Assembly: GCF_963576615.1 (NCBI RefSeq)
Contig: NC_088714.1
Coordinates: 30,784,643 to 30,848,642 of the forward strand
Origin: Watersipora subatra
Lineage: Eukaryota; Bryozoa; Gymnolaemata; Cheilostomatida; Watersiporidae
Direction: 5' to 3'
DNA length: 64,000 bases
In this document: one piece after another, positions 25,202 to 37,200 of the stretch
Position numbering within the stretch: the stretch's first letter is position 1
How the letters are laid out: each line of letters begins with the position of its first letter
Translations under genes and position numbers: made by a program
The notes under the pieces: generated by a model
Seen by the model: the letters and a program-made list of their open reading frames with translations, nothing else
What the model was told of the DNA's origin: nothing
The model's database searches: none

Positions 25202-28200
25202 CTGTAGCTAAAAATGGAAAAGCAAGATTCACTTTAGATTTTATGGAAAGATTATTAAAATATTTCAGTCAAGCTATTGAAGTTTTAGTTAAAACGCAAT
25301 GACCTTCGAATGATCTTTGAGGCTTACAAAAGTTGCAAGCGAGAGTTAACTTCTACAATATGGCTGCCTTTAGAGAAACATTTGTTACTCAAGTACAAAC
25401 ACCATACGCTTGATAACAAAGATAAAAATAATCTATTACCAAGAGATTCTAGCAAAACAAAGATTGGCTTCTTGAAATAACATGACTAGTTTCCTAAATT
25501 GGTAAAGAGGCAAAGCAAAGATGAGCTGAGACGTTATCATAGCAATAAGAAGCGCATAGATGAGCGGAATTAAAAAAGAAACGGTAAACATTACCCGAAG
25601 CCCAAAATATCCGTAACCATATATGTACGAATGACTTATTAAAATAACTCGTAAATAAAAAAACTAAATAGAATAAAATTTAGTGTTGTGTTAACGGGCA
25701 GGTTTTTATTCACGCAGAAAATGAAAAGGCTGCTATAAGTTAAACTTGCCGCATGACGGAAATTGGTTGCACAAAGCGATGTATGATGTATTATAACTAT
25801 AAAAATCTACTGAGAAGACAATATACAAGAAGTCCCTGACACACGACGTTGAACTGTACCTATGATGCGGTGTAGCTCAAATTTGAGTGTATGCTGGAAC
25901 AACATGAATAAATTACTCTGTACTCATACAAGTATCTAGTTTCACCTCCATGATGATGGCCTTTCTTATCTCTAATACATTAACTTTAGAAGAGTTGGTC
26001 TTGCGCTTTGGAGCGATGATGAAGGTAAAGAAACCCCAAACAGGTGACAGAGCAAAAACCAGCGAATGCAACTAAAATGGCGTATCACGGAAATAGAGTG
26101 TCGTGCTAATGCTGTCTTCACCCGCCTTGGGCAAAACATATTCATCCTCTGCACACTAAATAATAGTTCACAATCGTATGCGTCGCTTATGTTGTCAGCG
26201 ACGTTATGATCAAACTATGTTGAATAATACTGTCGAGATAGTTGCAACCTAAAGACTCCCTCCCTGTACAAGAGAGAGAAAGGACAGGGAGAGGGGATAG
26301 AGACGATGGTAGGAGCATAATAAGAAAGAGAACAAATAATCTAATATGGATGTTTGTAACAATAAACAGGCTAAATCAATACACAGACTGTCTTACTGTA
26401 ACTAAAAATGGTTTTGCTAATTAAACACACAGCTACTCTACTGGCAAACTTGAAGCTTGAACGGAAAACAAACATGCATGACTATTTATCGAAAAATCAC
26501 AACTTCCAAAAAAAAAAATCTGTCACCTAAAGTGGTTTTCGAGAATAAAATTTGAAAGTTTTGGAGTTATACTCCCTAAAAGATGAACTGCCAAATAAAT
26601 AAAATATGACACTTTACGAGCAAGCAGGTTAGACACAAATGCTGCTTATGCTAATAATGCTGCCTAGACTGATTAGTACTCTTGCTCCGCAGACAGCTCA
26701 AAGATGGCACCAACTTGGTGTGTCCCACAGAACGTGCCACCCAGAAATAGAGTTTCAGCAACGCTCTTCATGCTCACTGGCCATATAGTGCTTGCCAGAT
26801 TAAGTGAATCATGTGTAGCTAAACCAGAAGTTTTCTTAATCAGTGGATCAGTTATTGACCAGTTAGCCGGCACATACCAGAAAAACCCTAGTAACAATTA
26901 TATGTTGCATTTAAAGGGTCACTTACATCAAATTTTACAAGATTTTATCGTATATATATATATATATATATAAATATTTTTCTAGCATTTGAGATTTTAT
27001 TTGATGTTTCAAGTAATCTGGCTGACAGGATGTTTCTTGATAAAACTGATACAACTTGATCACGGTCAAAATGCTCAGAAGAAAATAGCGTGTTTTTCTT
27101 TTGTGCGTTTTAACTGTGATCAAGTTTTGCCGATTTTAATCTTCAACATCCTGACAGTTAGATTACCAAAACAATAAATAAAATCTCAAATGATAAAAAA
27201 ATATCTGTACTTTCTGAAAAATCTTTTAAAATTTGACGTAAGTTACCCTTTAAATAATCTGAGAATGAAAACTAAAGATTTACAAGCCAGAATGAAGATA
27301 CATACAGGAGGAAAATCTCTCCCGGTCCTCTCCTGTATCATGCCATCATGTATATAACAGTGTGTTCGGTCAGACAACACCCTGTTCTCCAAGTGCATGC
27401 CCACTCCAACTACACACCCGTTCTCAAGCTTCATGTCAGCCCCGAGTTTAGCTGCAACAGTCACAAACCCAATGCACAACTACATACGAATAGCTGCAAG
27501 CTAATCAACTTATAAAAAGTACAGCGGAGATAATAACCTTTAAACTGCGAACAGAGAAACGAGTGCATGTTTATTTCAAATCAAACTTGAGTTAAATCCA
27601 CAACACTTTTATCAACCCCAGTGAGTCACTAACGGGCTATGCATATACACATGTTAATCACCAGCTAAACGTGTCACAATCCATAAAGGCATATCCACAT
27701 GCTAATCACCAGCTAAACGTGTCACAATCCATAAAGGCATATCCACATGCTGATCACCTGCTAAACGTGTCACAATCCATAAAGGTTATGTATTTATTTT
27801 AATTAACTTGTGAGCATTTTACAAAATTAAAAAAACACTTTTTGTTAAAAGGAAAAGTCAATCAACAATAACCTCTCTGAGTTAGATACAACATGTGTTA
27901 TGGTTGTATAAAAAGCGGAATGCAATTGGGTAACGATTGGTTGATAATGTTGTGACGAAGTCCAGAGTTATCTTATGTACAAATATAATTATGGAATTCA
28001 TAAAATAATTCTGCTGTTCCTCAAGCTCGCCCCTAAATAATTTTATGCCTACCTAAAACAGCAATAGATTTTTCAGTTGTCTCATGATATCTGTAATTTC
28101 ACATCACTACTGTAACATTTATGCCTAGGGTAATTAATTGTCAAATAATGCTGAGGAGGTACCCATACCAAATTAATTAAAATATTTATGCAAAATAGTG

Positions 28201-31200
28201 ATGAATGATTTGAAAACGTCAGAAAACTTAACCGTGTTACCATCGTCATATCTTATAAAACAAAAAGGACAATGAAAAGGTTTTACCCCATAATTTTATT
28301 GACACATCGATAGAGCGTAATTAACACTGAGATTGTAAGTACTTCTTAACAATGAAAAATTTTGTTTCCTAAAAATTAATAAACCGATCATCACTGACCT
28401 GTCATTTGAACCAGGTTGTTGTTACCGATGTATAGAGCATTAGAACTGGACCTAACTTCGAACTGATTGTCATCTCCGATAACCATTGTTCTCTCGGACC
28501 CATCTTCTGAAAGTCTGCAAAATAATTAAATAATGACATAATCTTAGTGAATGAATCCTAAACTCAAAATGACAGAATATTTTGCTAAGACTTATGCCCA
28601 ACATTTGATTTGAAAACATTTGCTGAGAAGAAACTATGGGTACAATGACTTACTTGTTATGAAGGACGACTCCTTCTTCCAGCAGATTGTTTGCACCGAT
28701 AACTATAGGTCCTCCTTCTGCTAGAATTTGTACAGTTGGATGAACAACTGTACCTTTGCCTGCATTGAACAAAACCATGTAAACTGCAGTCTAAAAAATT
28801 CATAATTTTAATCTACATGTAATATAACCTATTTAAGTACAAGACAAAGATACGAGAATCCTTTATCTTTCCCATAAATTTATATAATTTCTCATGTTCG
28901 TCACATGAGATATTTTGCTATACACATTGTCGCCTATGGTATCAAATAAAAACTCACTTTGCCTACTATGGTTCGGAAGGTGTGAGAAGAATATAGGGTG
29001 AAAAACAGGATTAGTAGCAGCTATTGCATAGAGCTGGCCAGTGTGTCATAGTAGCCTACGGAAATCAGGATAACCTTTAATTAACAATCAACTTGATGAA
29101 CATTTTGAAGCCTAACATTGTATATACAAGCAGTTCCCCTCATCCTAGACAGTATTAATAACTCTACATCAACTGTACAAGTACTTATAATAGCACAATT
29201 CCTGTTGAACTGAATACCATATTGAAACTTCAAGCCTGTAGAACTCAATAAAAACAGAAATTAACAAATAGAACATTCCCGCCCTTTCAGAGATATGATG
29301 TTATAGAGGTCACTGAAGAAACAATGGTTGGTGTAAATCGACCCTGATAAAGTGTGGATAATTTTAGGAATAGAAAAACAATTAGCTAAGTGTGAAGCTC
29401 TTGTTGCTGAGGAGAATAAGCTTTTTAGTTTGATTTTTAGTTAGCTTGCCTAGTCTGCATCTCCATTATAGAAAAATGTAATCAGTATGTCATTAGAAAC
29501 TAATTGTAGGGAAAGCATCTGACTCTCAGCAGGAGGTTGTTATGTTTTCATATATTTGATAGACCATCGTTTGCCGGGTCAGCAGCCTGAGCGTTCGTTA
29601 CACTTCAAGCTGACTCAGTTGCTTTCTGGTTGGTTGTGGGGGCATATGGGTGCGTAAATCTGGCCAATGAACAGAAAACGGGTGACCTCTACTGGTAGTT
29701 TTTTGCCCTTCTACTGACCTGCTTTTATTAACAAGTATAGCTTGACTCAGTGAATGCGATACAACAGAGCATCCACTAAGGCATTGCTGCGAACTATAGA
29801 TAACATATTGAACTTATTAAACCACTGGGATTGCAACCATAGAGATAGAACAGGTCAGTTACGCAACTTTATTCACTCATGTTTCAATTTATATTCATTA
29901 ATTTCAATTTGAATTAATTAATACTGTTGGCAGCAATTGTGTTCAAGCATTACCATGATTATTTTCATGTTTTCTGTACCTGATATGGACTGAATTTATT
30001 ACGATTTCCATACTTTAACAGGCTTCACGGTGTTATTATGCAATAAAGCAATAACTGGCATAGTACACATCAGTAAAGTTCCTCTACTCTCAATCCCAAC
30101 AATCACCAGAGTTTTAGAGTTTGTTTAAAACTCTACAGTGAAGCCTCTCGATCTCTAATAGACAGAGCGGAGGATAAAGAACAACAAGCCAGCCATAAGT
30201 CAGCATCAACAGAATCTTGTCAGCTAAGTAGCCTAGTAAAGGTCAACTTGTTACTGTAGCCATTCTACAGAATATTGCTGGAGCAGCAGCTGAAAGAGTA
30301 TCCACATGCATGTACTTGCGTACAATCTATCCATATTGAAACTGTCAATCTAGCAGCTGCTCATACCAGGAGTTAACTCAAACTGTTCCTATCTAGGAGT
30401 TATCTCAACCAGTCAAATTCTAGAAGATCATTACCTGAAAGCATATTTCGTGACTATTTCAAGCCATTCATACCTTTATCTTAAGCTCCTTATATTCAGG
30501 AAATCGGCTATAAACTGTATGCATTAGAAGATAGCTAGTTAGTTATTAGAGTACCAGAATATATTGTTTTAGGAATTTGATTCGAAGTATAATCTAAATT
30601 TTTTTTTTTGAACTCAATATTTTCATTAACCCACTGTAAACCATTAGAGGTCACTCGACTTTTGCGAACTTGGCTGAGTTTTGTGGCCCTGTGCTGAACC
30701 ATGGCTGACTCTGGGGGTGGTGAGTTGGTTGATGGCGATGGGGAACGCCCGGGGGTTCTGACCTTAGCAAACAACCAGAAATTCACAATGCAGTGGAACA
30801 CGATCTAAACCCTGCTAGTGAGTCAGTTGTCACCGAACTACACTCAGAAAAATTGACTCTTAGCGCATCTAGTATTAGCAGCTCTGAAACTGAAAGCAGT
30901 GCTTCAACAGACGCGAATCATGAATTTTCAGCGCGTACGCGTCGGAAAACTGAGCTAACACTGGTCGGTAAGGAGAGTAAAGCTTATCAGTTGCAAGTAA
31001 AGATCTCAAAAGAGATCAACTCAGAGTACAGATATCTTAATGAAATACAGGACAATCTAGCTCGTGGCGTTGCCCTAGAGGCACTGTATGACATGCATGA
31101 TTTGTTAGCTGAGAGAGTGAACACTCTTTTGCACTCATATAATGATCTTGTGAACTTATACGATAAAGATGAAGGTAGAGTAGCGCCACAAACCAAAACA

Positions 31201-34200
31201 ATGTTTTATCATTTTATGGCGCATGCTTGCAAACTCAAGGAGGCCATCGAGGATCGGCTTGACAGGCTAGAAGAAGAACAAGCAAAGACAGAAGAAGACA
31301 TGAAAAGAAGATTAACTGCAGAGTTAGAAGAAAACCGACAATTTCAAGAGCTGGTTAGACTGTCAGAAAACAGCAGTATACAGTTCGGGGATGCCAGCAG
31401 CAGCCAAGCGGAGGCAACTCCCGCAGTTGGTGACCCTGGTCAAGTGGAGGCAGCTGCTGTAGAGCAGAACTCTAGTCAAGTGGAGGCAGCTGCTGTAGAG
31501 CAGAACTCACCCCAAACGAGGACAGCTCTTGAAGTAAGAAACTCAACCGCAGTAGAGACGTGCCCAGAGGTAGTAAATGTGATAGCAAAATCCGATGCGC
31601 CTGCTTCAGGCATACTACCACAAACTCAATGGCTCACTGCTACACAGCGACAGCATGCTGTTGCTTCTAACCAAGAAATCTCACCAGAAACTAATGCATT
31701 GAACAGATTAGCTGAAACTCTGACATTGGCAAAAAGTGCAAATAAAAGGTCTGTAGAACCAGCTATCTTTGAAGGTGATGTTCTCCAATTTTCTGATTGG
31801 GAAGTGGACCTCAACAACTTTCTACAAGCAGAGAACATACAGGGGCATGAAAGACTGCATCACCTCAAAAGATTCGTAACTGGAGACGCAAGAAGGTGCA
31901 TTGAAGGCCAATTTATCACAAATACAAACGAAGCATACCTGTCAGCAAGAGCTATTCTTAAGGAACGATTCGGAAACCAACATAATATTGCCAGAGGATT
32001 TCGAAAGAGGCTAGATGAGTGGCCACAGATCCATCCAAGAAATGGCAAGGCACTGACAGAGTACAGTGACTTTCTTTGTCACTTAAAAAGTGCTATGTCA
32101 TCTGTCAGCACACTTGACGTTCTAAACGACTATAACGAAAATGAGAAAATGTGCCAAAAGCTTCCAGATTGGCTCAAGCTTAAATGGGTTAGAGTGGTTG
32201 GCAAGCTGGAGGAGTGCGAGCAAAGATACCCAAAATTCCATGAATTCTGCTCCTTCGTAAGAGAAGAGGCTCGAATTATGTCACTCCCTATTTCACAGTC
32301 ACTCAGCTCGCAAGCCAATAAAATCAAGCGTAACAATGCTTCTGAGTCTCCAACGGCAACAAAAACCTCAAGTTCCGAACCCCTGAGAAGTGTTAAGAGT
32401 TACTCTACTTCTACAGCAAAGGGTTGCCTGAACTGCACACTTGGCAACCACGAAACGGTCGACTGCTATCATCTGCAAGAGATGGAAAAATCACAGAAGC
32501 AAAAATTTGTAAAGAAACAAGGGATTTGCTTCCGTTGTTATGTTAAAGGCCATCGATCTAAGGGCTGCAACTCGACTTTAAGATGTCTTTTATGTGGAAA
32601 GAGTCACGCGACGGCCAATCACGATAACAATTGGAAACCAAACAGAAGTGACTCTCAGAAGGTATCAGCTTTTAGTGAAAGCAAGGAAGGCCAAAGACGC
32701 AAACAACCTGCGAACTCACCACAAACTACCGGTCCACCTTCTCAGAAGCCTATGGATCAAGCGACATACGAAACTCCCAAAACCTCAAAAGAAGACAAGC
32801 AGAAGTCTTGTAAGGCCACTTGTTTGGGAAGTAGACTGACAAGTATGGCTATACCAGTCTATGTGTCAGCAGGAACTGGTCAGAAAATGCTAGTCTATGC
32901 ATTGCTAGACACAATGTCTGATTCCTGCTACGTTTCACCAGAAGCAATCTCACGGCTGGGAGCCACGGCTAGTGCAGTAGAGCACGACATAACTATCCAC
33001 ACAATGAACGGTCCTGAAACGACTAATCTCGAGAGATATGACAACATACTTCTAACAGGGTACATGAATGACAACCAAGCTAAGATTAGTGCATACCAAC
33101 GAGCTATATTCTGCAACAAAAGTCAGTTGCCCTCCCCAGAACAAGCAAGAAAGTTACCTCATCTCAGAGATATAGCAAGCCAAATACCACCATTGCTAGA
33201 CATACCAGTAGCATTACTGATAGGAATGAATCATACTGAGATCATTCAACCTCTGGAAAGTAGAACTTGCATGGATGGCAGACCGTTTGCATCAAAAACA
33301 CTATTCGGATGGACCATGTGTGGTGGTAGAGAGCTGACCGCCGCAAGAAAGTCATACAATACATATACCGCTAGGGATACCGAACTACTCAACCTTCTTG
33401 ATCAGGACTTCAGAGATATTAACACTGAAGGGGCCACTTCGCAAGAGGATATGAAATTCATCGATATACTAAAGAGGGGAATCACAAGGGACGGCAAGGG
33501 AAACCTGATGATGCCGCTACCATTTAGATCTGAACCAGAGCTACCAAACAACCGCCAGCAAGCTGAACTACGACTAAAGCAACAGCTGAGAAAGCTCGAA
33601 AGATCAGAAAGGGATAAAAGAGAGTATACAAAGTTCATGAAGGATCTCATAGCCAACGGACACGCTGAAGAAGTCACGTCAACTCCCGCAGAGCAAGGGA
33701 AGGTGTGGTATTTACCACACTTTGCCGTTCGGCATAAGAGAAAGGGAAAACTACGAGTAGTTTTTGACGGTAAGGCACGGTCAAGCAATGTATCATTAAA
33801 TGACATGCTCCTCACTGGACCTGACCATATAAATTCCTTGCTAGGAATACTGCTAAGACTTAGGAAAGAAACCACCGCCATTACCTGTGACATCCAACAC
33901 ATGTTTTACAACTTCAAGGTGGACCCGCCTCACCGTGACTACTTAAGATTTCTCTGGACAACAGGCGAAGACCCCAAGACCATCAAGGAATATCGTATGA
34001 CTGTTCATCTATTTGGAGCAAAATCCTCTCCTGGAGTAGCCACCTATGGGCTTAGAAAGCTAGCCAATGACAACAAGTCAACATTCCCGAAGGCAGCAGA
34101 TTTTCTGATGAACAATTTCTATGTAGACGATGGAGTCACAAGCGTGGCAACCTATCAAGAGGCCGTAAACCTAATTCAGACTGCCACAGAGCTATGTTCC

Positions 34201-37200
34201 AAAGCAGGTATACGCCTGCACAAATATCTTTCAAACGACAAGCAAGTGCTAGCGGCAGTACCTCCTTCTGAGAGGGGTGAATCAACCAAAAGTCTGAACC
34301 TTTTTGCCGATCAATTACCATGTGACAGAACTCTTGGGATGGAGTGGAACCTCGAAGCAGACACATTCCATTTCACGACCCCTGCTTCGTTGAACAAGCC
34401 GACAACAAAGAGAACCATGCTTTCCACAATAGCCCAGATCTATGATCCTATGGGACTTATATCACCTGTGATATTGAATGGAAAGCGAATCTTACAACGA
34501 TGTATCTCATCTGGACTGTCATGGGATCAACTAATCCCTACTGATGAAGCAGAACAATGGACAAAATGGACTTCTGAACTGCCCAAGCTGGCGCAGCTAA
34601 ATGTACAACGATGTTTCAAGCCGGAGAGAAACATCGTGTCAACTGAGTTACATCACTTCAGTGATGCGAGTACAGCCGGGTATGGAGCTTGTTCATACGT
34701 GAGACAAATCGATGATCAAGGCAAGATTAACTGCAACTTAATTCTTGCCAAGTCAAGAGTAGCCTCTCTAAACAAACCCACAACTATCCCTAAGCTCGAA
34801 CTTCAAGGAGCAGTGACAGCTGCTCGTTTGTCAGTAACACTGAGAAAGGAGTTGCATATGGAGATTGACAAGGAAATGTTCTGGACGGATTCCAATATCG
34901 CTCTAGGCTACCTCAACAATGACTGTCAAAGATTCCACATGTACGTCACGAACCGTGTCAAAGAAATAAAACTTCACACAGACACTAAAAAGTGGAACTA
35001 TGTAACAACAGCAGACCACCCCGCAGACATTGTGTCCCGTGGATCATCCACTAGTGGTCTCATATCGAGTCCAAATTGGTTCCAAGGACCGAAGTTTCTA
35101 CACAAACTAGACATTTCAGTGTATACTCATAGCAACAAAGCTGATGCTGTTCTTCCCGAGAATGATCCAGAGCTACGCAAGGTAACCACTCATGCTACAA
35201 CGAGGACCTCGAATATCACGCAGAAATTCAATAAATACAGTAACTGGACGACGCTCATCAGAAGCATAGCTATTCTGAAGAAATTCGCAAGACAAAAGAC
35301 CTGGAAAATAACCGAAACAACGCCAAGCGAGCTACAAGAGGCCGAAATTTTTATTATCTTAGAGATTCAAACCACAGCTTACCCAACGAAAGCAAAGAAT
35401 AAATCTCTTACTAAACTATACCCATACGTGGACAACAACGGGCTAGTGCGTGTTGGTGGGAGACTGGAAAACCAAACAGACTTAACTATGGAGGAAAAGC
35501 ATTCAGTTCTAATACCGAAACACACCCATGTGTCATATCTGATTGCCAAACACTATCACGAAAGAATCTATCATCTGGGACGGCGAAGCACGTTGGCAGC
35601 AATTAGAGAAGCGGGATACTGGTTAGTGAACAGCACCGGACAAATTAAGAACTTGATAGGAAAGTGTGTAAACTGCAAACGCTTGAGGAAGGCTCCCGCG
35701 ACTCAACTAATGGGACAACTTCCAGAAGAAAGGTTAGCCCGCACACCACCCTTTACTCACGTAGGCGTTGACGTATTCGGTCCATTCTATGTCAAAGAAA
35801 GACGAACGGAGCTAAAGCGATGGGGGCTGATAACTGCATGTGTGTACTCCAGAGCCATCCACATTGAAATTTTGGAGGACATGAGCTCCGACAGTCTGAT
35901 CCAGGCACTAAGATGTTTCATGGCTATCCGGGGTCCAATTCAAACAATTGTATGCGACAACGGAACCAACTTGGTTGGTGCTAAAAACGAACTGGAAAAA
36001 ACAGTTTGACTTGGCTCACCCTGACTTGAAGCAGTACTTGCAGAAAAACAAGATTATCTTCAAGTTCAACTCGCCCAATGCAAGTCACCAAGGTGGCGCC
36101 ACAGAAAGACTGATCCGATCAGTGCGTGCAGTACTCAACGGCATGGCACTCAAGTTCAAACACAGGATGGACACAAAAACTTTGAGAACAGCACTGTGTG
36201 AAGCAACCAACATTGTCAACAACAGACCATTAAATGCCACCTCAATCGTCTCTCCCGAAGACGAAATCCACACTCCTAACCACCTCCTGACCTCGAAACG
36301 GTTGACACTGGCAGCACCTCCACCGGGTGAGTTTCCTGACGAGAACTTGTACAGTAGGGCTAAATGGAAGATATCACAGAGGATGGCGGATGAATTCTGG
36401 CTGGCTTGGAAGACGGAGTACTTGAACTCAATAATTCCGCGACAGAAATGGAAAACAGAGCGTAAGAATATTAGGGTGGGAGATATCGTTATGATATTGG
36501 ATGAAAATGTGGCTAGATCTGACTGGAAGATTGGCAAGGTCACACAGACATCACCAGGAAAGGATGGCCTAGTCAGGAACGTAGAAGTCATACTCGGAAA
36601 CAGACACATCGATAGTGAAGGGAAGCAACTACAACCCCCGACTGTGTTGAGGAGAGCAGTTAATAAAATTGTGCTTCTCCTGAGATCATAAATCGCAATC
36701 TTTCTCATTTCATGCTAAGCAGCTTGAGCAAGTATTTGTTATGATGATGCTAGGGTTGTGGTATTCCATATTTTATGCTAGCATAAATAAACATATCAAC
36801 AATAAGTTCTTTTAAACTGTAAAGTAAATTTAAGTAAATTTAGATGGGAGTGTAGGGAAAGCATCTGACTCTCAGCAGGAGGTTGTTATGTTTTCATATA
36901 TTTGATAGACCATCGTTTGCCGGGTCAGCAGCCTGAGCATTCGTTACACTTCAAGCTGACTCAGTTGCTTTCTGGTTGGTTGTGGGGGCATATGAGTGCG
37001 TTAATCTGGCCAATGAACAGAAAACGGGTGACCTCTACTGGTAGTTTTTTGCCCTTCTACTGACCTGCTTTTATTAACAAGTATAGCTTGACTCAGTGAA
37101 TGCGATACAACAGAGCATCCACTAAGGCATTGCCGCGGACTATAGATAAGATATTGAACTTATTAAACCACTGGGATTGCAACCGTAGAGATAGAACAGG

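Noticed and set aside
27243-27305. Extension of the DCTN6 exon 4 frame to a stop
   Set aside because: A good GTATGT donor follows FPP, and the conserved C-terminus is supplied by the exon at 25124-25201 in matching phase.
30138-30170. Primer-binding site of the BEL element
   Set aside because: The bases after the 5' LTR (GTGAAGCCTCTCGATC) do not start with TGG and I could not match them to a tRNA 3' end from memory.
33402-33902. 166-codon minus-strand frame
   Set aside because: Antisense shadow of the BEL reverse-transcriptase region.
36085-36708. 207-codon minus-strand frame
   Set aside because: Antisense shadow of the BEL integrase tail, whose sense frame has clear family motifs.
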